A stretch of 64,000 nucleotides of DNA from assembly GCA_902778565.1 (NCBI GenBank), contig CACYYH010000001.1:62001-126000 (forward strand), read 5' to 3'. Within the stretch, counting starts at the first letter, position 1; the number at the start of each line of letters is the position of its first letter. Origin of the DNA: an uncultured Eubacteriales bacterium (GTDB lineage: Bacteria > Bacillota > Clostridia > Peptostreptococcales > Anaerovoracaceae). Below the pieces are notes generated by a model, which saw only the letters and a list, made by a program, of their open reading frames with translations, searched no databases and was not told the origin of the DNA. The position numbers were made by a program, and so were the translations under genes. Of the stretch, positions 46,127 through 53,442 are shown piece after piece.

Positions 46127-47350
46127 TCAGATCCCTGTTAAGTCTTCAAACTTTTCTTCATCGAAGTATCCGGGAAGTGCCTGATTTATCTTGGCCACAC
46201 CGTCTCCATAGAGTCCAAGCGATGATGCGTCAGCCTCAAATACCGGCGCCCACTTAGGCTTGGTGAGATATAAGACATCACGTGTATACGGCTTCTCAAG
46301 GTCATCCTGGTGGCATCTAGCAAGATATGCAGCATTAAGGAACCCAGTACCGAAGGTGCGCTGCGCCTTTCTTGCCATCAGGCGAAGATTCTCGTGTGAA
46401 GCCTTGATCGCTTCTGCGGAGCTGGGATTATCTGTCGCAAATCCCAGGTCATCCATGGTGAGCCCGGTCTCCCCGGCAAACATGGAAGCTATCGCTCTGA
46501 GCTGTTCTGTATAAGGACTCATCGTCTGCTGCTGGAACTGACCGACAACAGGCTTCTCACCTTCATCATCCTTGGTAATCTCCAGCATAGTAGTTACTGC
46601 AGCCTTCCAGGTGTCCAGCTTATCTGCGTCCTGAGATGTGCCCAGGGCATATCTCTGAGGATATGAGTAGAAGTCAGCTGATATATCCATTCTGACCAGG
46701 GTACGCTTTGCCATACTCTGAAGGTTCATGCAGGCCCTGCTTATTCTTGAATGCCCAAAAGGCCTTCTGGCGTCAGGACGATACACTATAGGCACCAAAA
46801 GAGGATATGGAGCCCTTGAAAGATCAGTACGGATTAGTTTATCGCCTTTGTAATATTCCGTCTTTCCAGGCGTAAAATAAGCCTCCATAATGGGTCTTTT
46901 CTGCTCATCCCTCTTCAGTACCGCATATCCTTCCCTAAGGAATCCTGTGACAGGATCCATTATTCCTGTCGCATTTCCTCCATCGATGACTTCAAGCCTT
47001 GGAACGTCTCCTGCATTGTCCGCTATGTAAATAAAGCTGCACGAGCTGATCATGGCGGAAAGTATCGCGCTGTCAGGCAGGATATCCGGATTATTCATGT
47101 CCAGAATCTGCTGCAGATCCAGATTGTCATCCTTAAAGCCTTTGAAGATCAGACGGTCTGCAAGGCTATCCACAGCCTTGGCGCTCCAACCCATTACAGC
47201 TGAATAGTACCCTCTGAGTTCTATAGGTACTACCGGGTTGAGTCTTTTACCCTCTTCCTTCATCTCGTAATATTTGTATCTGAGGTTTACCCTGGATTCC
47301 TTCTGTGTAAGTTTTCTTCTCAGGTAAGCCATGCCTTTCAGATCCGGCAT
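46127..47350 (-). CDS. Portal protein, SPP1-like
   Basis: The protein has 407 residues. It has the SPP1 gp6-like portal fold features: helical N-terminus (LRRKLTQKESRVNLRYKYYE), a clip/stem region (PYPLLVPIVYRPDARRPFGHSRISRACMNLQ, core PFGHSRISRACMNLQ), and a C-terminal crown. The start at 47350 follows AAGGAGAAACGAG. It forms the dodecameric DNA channel of the capsid. Its immediate neighbours are the HNH gene upstream and the minor head gene downstream. Confidence 0.87.
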   Translation of the reverse strand: MPDLKGMAYLRRKLTQKESRVNLRYKYYEMKEEGKRLNPVVPIELRGYYSAVMGWSAKAVDSLADRLIFKGFKDDNLDLQQILDMNNPDILPDSAILSAMISSCSFIYIADNAGDVPRLEVIDGGNATGIMDPVTGFLREGYAVLKRDEQKRPIMEAYFTPGKTEYYKGDKLIRTDLSRAPYPLLVPIVYRPDARRPFGHSRISRACMNLQSMAKRTLVRMDISADFYSYPQRYALGTSQDADKLDTWKAAVTTMLEITKDDEGEKPVVGQFQQQTMSPYTEQLRAIASMFAGETGLTMDDLGFATDNPSSAEAIKASHENLRLMARKAQRTFGTGFLNAAYLARCHQDDLEKPYTRDVLYLTKPKWAPVFEADASSLGLYGDGVAKINQALPGYFDEEKFEDLTGI

Positions 47351-47368
47351 CTCGTTTCTCCTTTTCGG

Positions 47369-47397
47369 CAAAAAAATACGCCTCTTCAGCCAGGCGT
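47369..47397 (-). terminator. Hairpin between the HNH and portal genes
   Basis: On the minus strand ACGCCT, loop GGCTGAAG and AGGCGT are followed by ATTTTTTT. It is positioned to attenuate transcription from the early genes into the portal. Confidence 0.5.
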
Positions 47398-47404
47398 TTT
47401 CCTA

Positions 47405-47473
47405 TCGTGTGTTTTTTTTCGTAGTGACGGCGTGAAGTTCAGCCGACCCCGCCCCGGGGAGGGTATCCCCCCG
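47405..47473. other. GC-rich palindromic segment between HNH and portal, candidate cos site
   Basis: This 69-base gap contains a CCCGGGGAGGG core with inverted GGGG/CCCC runs and a GTGACGG/CCGTCAGTCAC pair, unlike the surrounding AT-richer sequence. HNH endonucleases of the downstream type commonly help cut cos ends beside terminase genes. Cos is therefore a reasonable guess, without direct proof. Confidence 0.35.
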
Positions 47474-48097
47474 TCAGTCACCTTTTGCTCTGTATGCACT
47501 CCAATCAAGGGAGTGCGGTAAAATTCTGTTTGATATGATATCGCCCTTAGCAGATGATTCAATATCGATTGAAGTTTTGTCTGACTTCTGCCTGTTGCAG
47601 GACCAGTGGGCCAGCTGAAGATTCTCTATCGCTGACGGATGGCCCCCTCGGGCTATTGGAATGATATGGTCTATACACGGTGACAAAGGATGCGGATACT
47701 TCAGTCTCTTATCTACCGGCTTACCGCATATGCCGCATACATCCTGAGTAGCATAGATTTTCTTTTTATTACGTTCAAATGCGGTACGGTGGGTGCCTTG
47801 CTGGTCGGGTCTTACATGAAGCCCCGGTCCTATTCCGAGGGCCCCGGTACTTGATACCGCCCGGCCTTTTACTCCCGGGGTATCATTTGCTCTCAGGGCC
47901 TTCTCCTTAATCCTCTCAGCTTCCTGTCGTTCTTTTATCAGTATGGCTTTCAGCTCCGGATGCTCTTTCATATACTTTCTGAACGTAGAACTTCCTATGC
48001 CGAGCTGATCAGCTATCTTTTCATTATTCAGTCCTCTTCTGGCCCATCTCCCTATTTCCTGAAGATACGGGCTTACATGTGTATCCCAACGTGACAT
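47474..48097 (-). CDS. HTH-HNH packaging endonuclease
   Basis: This 207-residue protein has two parts. Residues 5-60 (VSPYLQEIGRWARRGLNNEKIADQLGIGSSTFRKYMKEHPELK, core IGRWARRGLNNEKIADQLG) are an HTH like the N-terminus of small terminase subunits. Residues 120-185 are an HNH nuclease: CGICGKPV, CIDHIIPIARGG and NLQLAHWSCNRQKSD. The usual terS gene is not found separately, so this fusion may act as small subunit plus nuclease. HNH proteins next to terminases stimulate cos cleavage in other phages. Confidence 0.8.
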   Translation of the reverse strand: MSRWDTHVSPYLQEIGRWARRGLNNEKIADQLGIGSSTFRKYMKEHPELKAILIKERQEAERIKEKALRANDTPGVKGRAVSSTGALGIGPGLHVRPDQQGTHRTAFERNKKKIYATQDVCGICGKPVDKRLKYPHPLSPCIDHIIPIARGGHPSAIENLQLAHWSCNRQKSDKTSIDIESSAKGDIISNRILPHSLDWSAYRAKGD

Positions 48098-48191
48098 TTC
48101 CTACATTATCCGCGCGCCTGCGCATGTTTGACAAAAGGAAGAGCAGCTCCTCGGCTGCTCTTCTGTCTTGTTTATTATATGCTTTTTGTTT

Positions 48192-48419
48192 TTATTCGCT
48201 CCTAAGCATATCGATTAGATCGCCCAGACACAGCAGTTCGCTCTTTGTCAGGGTCATCCCCTTCATTGGTTTGCCGTCATGAGAATGTCTCCTCAGGTCA
48301 TATACCGGTTGTCTGTCATACCAGGATACTAAATTGAGCTGCAGCGTCTCTCCGGTTCTTTCCTTGCGTCCACAGACTCCTACGTGCTCGATCTGCTTAT
48401 ATCCATCCCACTCGTTCAT
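48192..48419 (-). CDS. YdbC/PC4-like single-stranded DNA-binding protein
   Basis: This 75-residue protein matches the YdbC/PC4 family in LNLVSWYDRQPVYDLRRHSHDGKPMKGMTLTKSEL (core SWYDRQPVYDLR). PC4-type proteins bind single-stranded DNA or nucleic acid as dimers and help transcription or replication. It sits in the early/middle module near the HUH replication gene, a reasonable partner. Confidence 0.75.
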   Translation of the reverse strand: MNEWDGYKQIEHVGVCGRKERTGETLQLNLVSWYDRQPVYDLRRHSHDGKPMKGMTLTKSELLCLGDLIDMLRSE

Positions 48420-48562
48420 ATTTCGCTCCTTTCAATCAAATAGGCCTTCATATGGTAGTGAAGGCCCTCTTTGATCCCATTGGAGGTGGGTTGGAAATGA
48501 AAACTCTTGCCAAATTCTCACACTACCATAATAACACTTTTATTTTTCCCTGGGATGGCGGA

Positions 48563-48964
48563 TTATATCCACTCCATATTCTTAGCCACAGCGTACACAA
48601 ACCGCGCTTTGTAGGTCCCATACGTCCTCGGATCCGCATCTCTGGGATACGGCGATGTGGTTATTATGTTGTTCCACACGCCATTCATGTATTCTTCAGG
48701 TATCGTCAGCTTAGCCTTATCTATAGCCATGATCTGTTTTGATATCTCTGCCAGCTTCATTGCTCTTAAGCTAGTCGGGTCCCCCGTCCTGTTCGACTTG
48801 CCTGCCGGCAAGCTTTCCGGATCCGGACCCATCCCCTCGTCTATCCTTAAATTGTATTCCTCTATAAGGCGGTCATATCGTCTTATCAACCATAGAGTCT
48901 GCATCCACAGTTCATGGTCGAGGCGGTATGGATTGTTAGTCTGCCTCTGATAATCTCTCAACAT
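48563..48964 (-). CDS. Phage protein of unknown function, possible late-gene activator
   Basis: This helical protein of 133 residues contains LWLIRRYDRLIEEYN, IMAIDKAKLTIPEEYMNGVWNNI and DADPRTYGTYKARFVYAVAKNM. It ends just before the PC4-like gene and precedes the packaging genes. This is the position of RinA/ArpU-type late regulators, but I recognise no domain. An imperfect hairpin (48441-48478) with GGCCTTCA/TGAAGGCC arms lies downstream. Confidence 0.55.
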   Translation of the reverse strand: MLRDYQRQTNNPYRLDHELWMQTLWLIRRYDRLIEEYNLRIDEGMGPDPESLPAGKSNRTGDPTSLRAMKLAEISKQIMAIDKAKLTIPEEYMNGVWNNIITTSPYPRDADPRTYGTYKARFVYAVAKNMEWI

Positions 48965-48973
48965 CCACCTCCA

Positions 48974-49792
48974 TTAAAAATCTACCAGGTCGAATATATC
49001 TTCCTGGCTTTCATCATAATTTGGCCTGAAGTATTCAGTTGCCCTCACAGCCTTTCCTCTTGGCCATGCTTTATATCTTCTCGGTTCGCCCAGGGCGACC
49101 ATAACATACTCAAGATGCTCTATCCCTGTTACAGGATGTTCATATCTTCTGATACTGTCCTTCGGGATATAGTATCCGGATATCGGTTCAGGATCCTCGA
49201 AGAGGTCTGAAATGCTTATCTCTTCGCGTTTAACAACAGGACGTACAAGATTGCCAGAGCAGGAATAACGGCGCTTATACGCCGAATCCTGGTGCCTGAA
49301 CGTCCTTGTTGTTTCCTTGATAAGGTAGTCTGCCAGCTGCGAATATTCACCGGTGTGATCAAGGAGGCTGGCTTTCACATAGCCTTTGTCCTGCCACAGT
49401 TCATCTATCTGATCCAGAGTGCAGCCTGAAAGGACGATGTGATGATGGATCCTTGTGTGCTCCCATTCTGTTACAGCCACATACTTCAGATCCGGAGCGA
49501 TCTTCCTCAGCTTCCGGATGAAGGCTGCACGATCCTTCTTAGCCTGATCCTGAGATGGAGCTTCTTTGTATGTGAGTGTCACATGCATGTCGTCCTCCCG
49601 GAAGTTCGCATTCAAAAGCCTGGCTAAATTCTTGGCAGCGATCCTGTCATTGTTCTCACGAACCTTCTCCCTGGTTATATTCTTTTTTTGCTTGCGCCTC
49701 TCCGTATGAATCCCTGAACTCAGTTTCAGAGTCACATCGATGGTCTTACCCGCCACGCAGACCTCACGGATGGCTTTGTATGATCGCTTCAT
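48974..49792 (-). CDS. HUH-type replication initiator (rolling-circle Rep family)
   Basis: The protein has 272 residues. Motif 1 reads HVTLTYKE (70-77). Motif 2 is the metal-binding HHH (116-118) in RIHHHIVLSG, and motif 3 has Tyr150 and Tyr156 in YSQLADYLIKE with Lys159. These are the three motifs of HUH endonucleases that nick an origin and join the 5' end to tyrosine. A siphophage with such a Rep probably starts replication by rolling circle. Two strong hairpins in the gap upstream are possible origins. It replaces the helicase/primase genes usual in such phages, none of which is seen here. Confidence 0.82.
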   Translation of the reverse strand: MKRSYKAIREVCVAGKTIDVTLKLSSGIHTERRKQKKNITREKVRENNDRIAAKNLARLLNANFREDDMHVTLTYKEAPSQDQAKKDRAAFIRKLRKIAPDLKYVAVTEWEHTRIHHHIVLSGCTLDQIDELWQDKGYVKASLLDHTGEYSQLADYLIKETTRTFRHQDSAYKRRYSCSGNLVRPVVKREEISISDLFEDPEPISGYYIPKDSIRRYEHPVTGIEHLEYVMVALGEPRRYKAWPRGKAVRATEYFRPNYDESQEDIFDLVDF

Positions 49793-49953
49793 ATGTCAAG
49801 TTATTAATACTCTTATCAAGTTTTAATGCTCACTACCGAGCGCCACGTCCCTTAGGGTTTTGCCGGCGCATATTTCAGCGCCGGCTTTTTCCAAAGGGGA
49901 CCAAAAAAATGAACTTATATTATAACGGGAAGAATTGAAAGACCCGTTATAAC
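49793..49953. other. Hairpin-rich gap upstream of Rep, candidate phage replication origin
   Basis: A perfect 8-bp stem GCCGGCGC/GCGCCGGC with an ATATTTCA loop (49862-49885, followed by TTTTT) and a perfect 10-bp inverted repeat TTATAACGGG/CCCGTTATAA (49920-49952) are present. The palindrome CCCTTAGGG lies nearby. Rolling-circle initiators commonly use stem-loops next to their genes. The T-run also suits a plus-strand terminator, but no plus-strand gene precedes it. Confidence 0.5.
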
Positions 49954-49954
49954 C

Positions 49955-50377
49955 TTACATAGGCTGTACTGGCTGCCGTTTCCCCGGCTTATACTCTATA
50001 CAGTCCTCCACAGTACATATGAGTGATCTTGCATGTCCTGTTATCAGAATATAGTCGCAGCCTCCATATGTATTAGTAGAATTAGATCTATATATGCAGT
50101 CCTTACGGTCGCATCTGAAGTCTTTGCTGTTGAATACCAGATTGCCTTCCTTTGTTCGCTTTGGTGCGGGTCCCTGAGGTTTTTTATTTGCCCCGCGTTT
50201 CCATTTTTCAGGCTTTGCCTCTTCATTGTTGACAGGAAGGCCGGCAGCCGTTCTGCTGATGTATAAGCTTCTGCAATGGTCGCTGCAAACGGGCAATTGC
50301 TTCTTCCTGCCACGTTTCTTTCTTGGATCCACGAAATATTTGATCCCGCAGACTTCACATATTTTATATTCACTCAT
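49955..50377 (-). CDS. Phage zinc-finger protein of unknown function
   Basis: This 140-residue protein is rich in Cys: N-terminal CEVCGIKYF and CSDHC resemble a zinc finger of phage DNA-binding or HNH-like type, and C-terminal CDRKDCIY...CDYI...CTVEDC is a second cluster. A middle basic region (KRGRKK, KPQGPAPKR) suggests nucleic acid binding. It overlaps the preceding basic gene by 8 bases. Confidence 0.6.
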   Translation of the reverse strand: MSEYKICEVCGIKYFVDPRKKRGRKKQLPVCSDHCRSLYISRTAAGLPVNNEEAKPEKWKRGANKKPQGPAPKRTKEGNLVFNSKDFRCDRKDCIYRSNSTNTYGGCDYILITGHARSLICTVEDCIEYKPGKRQPVQPM

Positions 50378-50561
50378 GATCCGCAGACTCCTCTTCAGGC
50401 TTCTTGGCCTTTTTCACGATAGTCTGTATCCACGACTTGATCCCGTTGGATCTGGTTTTGTCATTTTCTCTTTTGAACGCAGTTTTTCTAAAACTGTTTG
50501 CCCAAGCCATATCCTTATGGCTGCGTCTTGATCTTCTTCTATGCTTCGCTGCTGTCGTCAC
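50370..50561 (-). CDS. Small basic phage protein, GTG start
   Basis: This 63-residue frame begins at GTG (TTAAKHRRRSRRSHKDMAWANSFRK) and is very Arg/Lys-rich, resembling frequent small phage proteins of the KHRxRSxRSH type. The GAGGGA box lies about 6 bases before. It overlaps the stop region of the gene before it and the start of the next, so it is read as part of the early operon. Function unknown. Confidence 0.55.
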   Translation of the reverse strand: MTTAAKHRRRSRRSHKDMAWANSFRKTAFKRENDKTRSNGIKSWIQTIVKKAKKPEEESADHE

Positions 50562-50563
50562 CT

Positions 50564-50929
50564 TTATCCCTCGCTTTCCTCTTCAGATGATATCTCCATC
50601 TTTGCTCCGCATTTTGGACAATATCTATATTGAGCAGTGTGACCACCCATAAAAACATGACTGAATGAGCAATTGCTGCAACAACCGCTCAAAGTTCCAT
50701 CTGTGGCTTTGGGAGACCAAAGCCAATGCCCATGATGTACCTTTTCAAAGACAACTTCCCCACCAGAAAACTCTATTTTATTGACCGGTGTTTTACCTTT
50801 TCTACAGTCCAGGATCATTCTTTTAGGAATGTATACTCCTCCAACCGTCTCTATCGGTTCCTCATTCAGATCCAGTATGGGAATTGCATTATAAAACATG
50901 TTATATGCTTCTTCTTTAGTTATCTTCAT
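50564..50929 (-). CDS. Phage zinc-ribbon protein
   Basis: This 121-residue protein has the helical start EEAYNMFYNAIPILDLNEEPIETVGG followed by a ribbon with GHWLWSPKATDGTLSGCCSNC and CPKCGAKM. That is a common single-ribbon early phage protein type. Its ATG overlaps the TGA of the preceding frame (ATGA). Confidence 0.65.
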   Translation of the reverse strand: MKITKEEAYNMFYNAIPILDLNEEPIETVGGVYIPKRMILDCRKGKTPVNKIEFSGGEVVFEKVHHGHWLWSPKATDGTLSGCCSNCSFSHVFMGGHTAQYRYCPKCGAKMEISSEEESEG

Positions 50930-51111
50930 ACCTTTTCCCTCCTCCGGATACGTGGCCTCCCACCCGCTTCGAGACTTTTCCAGCCATCGTACAATTTGTG
51001 TCTCCCTCCGATGCGTCCATCGGCTATCTGGTATATTAAGCAGGGCCCATTATGAAGCAATGTCCAATTCATCATGCAAAGGACGAGATTCCTCCTTTCT
51101 ATATGATTCAT
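50926..51111 (-). CDS. Small phage frame, translationally coupled
   Basis: The frame has 61 codons with a basic Arg-rich end (GGRPRIRRREK). An internal start near 51075 (MMNWTLLHNG) is nearer to AAAGGAGG. Coupling to the next gene through ATGA supports it being real. No homology or domain was recognised, so confidence is modest. Confidence 0.4.
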   Translation of the reverse strand: MNHIERRNLVLCMMNWTLLHNGPCLIYQIADGRIGGRHKLYDGWKSLEAGGRPRIRRREKV

Positions 51112-51197
51112 TGGTTATGATTTGTTAATAAGATTGAGTCAAATCGCGTATTTATTTAGTTTTCTCTTCCAGCTGAGCCGGGCCCTGCTTTATATCG

Positions 51198-51554
51198 TTA
51201 TAATGCCATTTCAGCCTGGATTTTTGATGCCTCATATCTCAGGCGTGTGATCTCGCCTTCTATTCTGTTAGCGATCTTCCTGTCGTTGCGATAGCCTCTG
51301 TTAAGGATCCTCTCCTGAAGCTGAATCTTATCTTCTATTCGGGATCTGATTCTGTTCAACCTGGCTTCCTCTTCAGTAATGCTTGTATGCCATTCATGAA
51401 CGCCATACCGGCAGCCATGAGCGAAATATGCATCATTAAAGAAGTAGTTCTCGCACTTCCTGCAGCAGTCTATACATACAGTCTTACCGGTCTTGCTGCA
51501 GATCTTCCCGACTTTGAAGTTCTCAGCTCCACACTCCGGGCAAATGCAGCTCAT
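51198..51554 (-). CDS. Cys-rich phage protein of unknown function
   Basis: This 118-residue protein starts at 51554, overlapping the preceding stop (ATGA). N-terminal CICPECGAENFKVGKICSKTGKTVCIDCCRKC (core CPECGAENFKVGKICSKTG) binds zinc by pattern. The C-terminal half is helical and charged (EEEARLNRIRSRIEDKIQLQERIL, core RIRSRIEDKIQLQE). It may bind nucleic acid or another phage protein. No catalytic motif is seen. Confidence 0.6.
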   Translation of the reverse strand: MSCICPECGAENFKVGKICSKTGKTVCIDCCRKCENYFFNDAYFAHGCRYGVHEWHTSITEEEARLNRIRSRIEDKIQLQERILNRGYRNDRKIANRIEGEITRLRYEASKIQAEMAL

Positions 51555-51796
51555 CAGCCGTACACCGCCCTGCCGATGTCGATATACATTCCCTGGCACG
51601 AGTCTCCTGTCACATTTACTCTTCGGAGCCCTCCGCCTTCAAAGAACACCTTAACATTCTCCTCGTACACATCCGGCATGTCTATTACTTCGTACCGCAT
51701 ATCGACTACTCCGCTTCTTTCATCAAACGTAAAAGCATCACGGAGGATCTCAACATATTTTTTCTTCTTTTCTTTCTCTTTAGGCGTAAGTATCAT
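51554..51796 (-). CDS. Early phage protein of unknown function
   Basis: This 80-residue protein starts with a charged Lys-rich run (KEKEKKKKYVEIL) then a beta-rich segment (VDMRYEVIDMPDVYEENVKVFF). It overlaps its upstream neighbour and is coupled to the Cys-rich gene downstream. No domain was recognised. Confidence 0.55.
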   Translation of the reverse strand: MILTPKEKEKKKKYVEILRDAFTFDERSGVVDMRYEVIDMPDVYEENVKVFFEGGGLRRVNVTGDSCQGMYIDIGRAVYG

Positions 51797-52119
51797 CCGT
51801 TTTTCCCTCCCTCTTCAGGATCGCTCACTTTGAAGCTGTAGCTTCCGTTCGGTTCGAGAGTTATCTCCGTCTGACCTTCGATCTGTTCTTCCGGCTCGTG
51901 CGGAAATACATCCACACCCTCTTCAGCAGCCTTAGTCAGTATCCTGTTTCTGAGGGTGCAGTAATCATTAGCCAGGTGGGCTATAAGTTTAGAGTAGTCC
52001 GCTCCGGCTTTTATCATCTTTATAACTATGTCATCCAGGTAATCCATGACCAATGTTATGCCTTCATATCCCTGGATCTCTATCATTTCACTGTCAGTAG
52101 GTTCTTTCTGAATAAGCAT
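51793..52119 (-). CDS. Early phage protein of unknown function
   Basis: This 108-residue protein has a helical N-terminus (EGITLVMDYLDDIVIKMIKAGADYSKLIAHLAN, core MDYLDDIVIKMIKAGADYS) and an acidic C-terminus. The gene overlaps the next by four bases. No enzymatic motif is seen. Confidence 0.55.
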   Translation of the reverse strand: MLIQKEPTDSEMIEIQGYEGITLVMDYLDDIVIKMIKAGADYSKLIAHLANDYCTLRNRILTKAAEEGVDVFPHEPEEQIEGQTEITLEPNGSYSFKVSDPEEGGKNG

Positions 52120-52235
52120 TACTTTATCCCTTTCTTCATTTCATATATCCCTGCAGCTCCCAGGATCCCGAAGAACGGTATCCATGCCCAGGCTGTTTTC
52201 CATATAAAGATCAAAATCTGTTCTGTGATACTCAT
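52119..52235 (-). CDS. Very small membrane protein
   Basis: The frame is 38 codons, starting at 52235 (MSITEQILIFIWKTAWAWIPFFG) with GTAGGTGAGGAT ahead of it. It is one hydrophobic helix with a Lys tail. It could be a superinfection-exclusion or early membrane protein, but function is unknown. Confidence 0.5.
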   Translation of the reverse strand: MSITEQILIFIWKTAWAWIPFFGILGAAGIYEMKKGIK

Positions 52236-52243
52236 ATCCTCAC

Positions 52244-52426
52244 CTACTTTTTCTTCATGTAGCACCGTGCCTCGAACCAGTCCATAAAGGCCTTCCGATC
52301 TATGAGGTAGGGTTCTCCTTTTGTCCTGGGAACTATCGGGCACGTTTTATCGTTAAGAAGTCTTGTCACTTTTGCTCTTCCGAGGCGCGTGATTGCCATT
52401 ACCTCTTCAACTCCTATAAGTTCCAT
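52244..52426 (-). CDS. Excisionase-type HTH protein
   Basis: This 60-residue protein is a MerR/excisionase winged-helix domain (MELIGVEEVMAITRLGRAKVTRLLND and WFEARCY). The start at 52426 is selected because AGGAGGG precedes it by 7 bases. In phage early operons such proteins regulate or act as Xis. Pairing with the integrase at 55173 would fit. Confidence 0.7.
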   Translation of the reverse strand: MELIGVEEVMAITRLGRAKVTRLLNDKTCPIVPRTKGEPYLIDRKAFMDWFEARCYMKKK

Positions 52427-52437
52427 TTTCAGCCCTC

Positions 52438-52731
52438 CTATTTCAGCAGGAACTTCCATCCGGTAATATCCATAGGGACATCTGCGAACTCTTCGCCGTC
52501 GGATCCGACAGCTACGATGGTCCCTACGAAGGAAGTTCTGCCGATTTGACAGTTATATGGTTTATTCTTAAGTCTTCCCTCTTCATCGCAAAGTATGATC
52601 ATGTCTCCGAATCTCACAGCTTCGATGTATCCGTCAACATGCTTCTGAAGATTCTCCAGCGTGGGTGATACCCATGTAATGTGTCCTATCTTCTCATCCG
52701 GACGTTTAATGATAACTTTGATTTTTCCCAT
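52438..52731 (-). CDS. DUF3846-type phage protein
   Basis: This 97-residue protein carries the pattern typical of DUF3846 (LENLQKHVDGYIEAVRFGDMIILCDEEGRLKNKPYNCQIG, core VDGYIEAVRFGDMIILCDEE). That domain is common in phage and plasmid early genes and of unknown function. ATG at 52731 follows GAGGGTG. A start at 52743 overlapping the previous stop (TAATG) is possible. Confidence 0.65.
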   Translation of the reverse strand: MGKIKVIIKRPDEKIGHITWVSPTLENLQKHVDGYIEAVRFGDMIILCDEEGRLKNKPYNCQIGRTSFVGTIVAVGSDGEEFADVPMDITGWKFLLK

Positions 52732-52742
52732 GTTCACCCTCA

Positions 52743-52982
52743 TTACATGTCCTCATCGACGATCCTGCCGAGATCCTCTCTGATATCGTCGATCTCTTCT
52801 ATGGCGTCCGTCATAGCTTCGATGTACTCCTGCATGGCTTCACCGCGTTCGGAGTCCTGGAGACTCTCCGGGAGATTCTCATAAGCTTCGTCCTCCTCTT
52901 CATAGCATTCCGTTATAATCTCGGATGCTTTCAGCAAAAGATATTTTGCCTCTTCAAGTTTCTTTCTTCTTGTTTTGTTCAT
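52743..52982 (-). CDS. Conserved early phage protein, coiled-coil
   Basis: This acidic helical protein of 79 residues contains KLEEAKYLLLKASEII and ENLPESLQDSERGEAMQEY, a pattern seen in many Firmicutes phage early regions. It has no domain of known function. The gene sits second after the Cro-like gene. Confidence 0.65.
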   Translation of the reverse strand: MNKTRRKKLEEAKYLLLKASEIITECYEEEDEAYENLPESLQDSERGEAMQEYIEAMTDAIEEIDDIREDLGRIVDEDM

Positions 52983-53077
52983 TTCCTTATCCTCCTATGG
53001 TTCTTTAGATTCCTCTGTCAAGAGGAATCTTCCTGTTGTAAACGTAGTTTATAACAGCATGTGGAATTTAATTCAAC

Positions 53078-53284
53078 CTAATCGTTAAAAAAAATAGAGT
53101 CTCGTTCTAAGTCGGACATATGCAAAACCCTGCAAAGGGCTGATATCTCACTTACTTTGAACTCGCCTCTACCATCTAACTTGTTATAAAGTGTCACTCT
53201 TGAAATGCCAGACTTATTTGCTATTGCGGTCATTGTCATTCCGCTATCGTCCATTCTATCTTTTAAGACCTCAAGCCTTACCAT
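53078..53284 (-). CDS. Cro-like HTH regulator
   Basis: This 68-residue protein is an HTH_XRE/Cro-like domain (MTMTAIANKSGISRVTLYNKL). It is the first gene of the leftward early operon, directly downstream of promoter 53334-53362. An AAGGAG site precedes the ATG. It should oppose the CI-like repressor and help commit to lytic growth. Confidence 0.8.
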   Translation of the reverse strand: MVRLEVLKDRMDDSGMTMTAIANKSGISRVTLYNKLDGRGEFKVSEISALCRVLHMSDLERDSIFFND

Positions 53285-53333
53285 TATGGTATCTCCTTTC
53301 TTTCAAAATGTGGCATTTAATTCAACCATCTCG

Positions 53334-53362
53334 ATATTATCACCTTGTTGAACGCGTGTCAA
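53334..53362 (-). promoter_or_regulatory. Leftward early promoter (PR-type)
   Basis: On the minus strand TTGACA (53362-53357) and TAATAT (53339-53334) are separated by 17 bases. The -35 box lies within an inverted repeat (53347-53363), so the promoter can be blocked by the repressor. Confidence 0.85.
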
Positions 53363-53363
53363 C
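53347..53363. promoter_or_regulatory. Candidate repressor operator
   Basis: GTTGA-ACGCGTG-TCAAC is a perfect 5-bp-arm inverted repeat spanning the PR -35. The half-site GTTGAA recurs at 53380 (cI -35) and, reversed, in a 19-20-base repeat at 53310-53329 and 53061-53080 (TGTGGMATTTAATTCAACC type). These repeats flank the Cro-like gene. Confidence 0.65.
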
Positions 53364-53380
53364 TATTTTTTATAAAAATG

Positions 53381-53409
53381 TTGAATTTTTTTACACTATG
53401 TGCTAATAT
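53381..53409 (+). promoter_or_regulatory. Promoter of the CI-like gene
   Basis: TTGAAT (53381-53386), 17 bases, then TGCTAATAT, an extended -10 with box TAATAT (53404-53409). It is divergent from the leftward early promoter and lies 20 bases beyond the operator. Confidence 0.75.
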
Positions 53410-53442
53410 GACAATACCCAGTTAAGAAATGGAGACAGAAGA

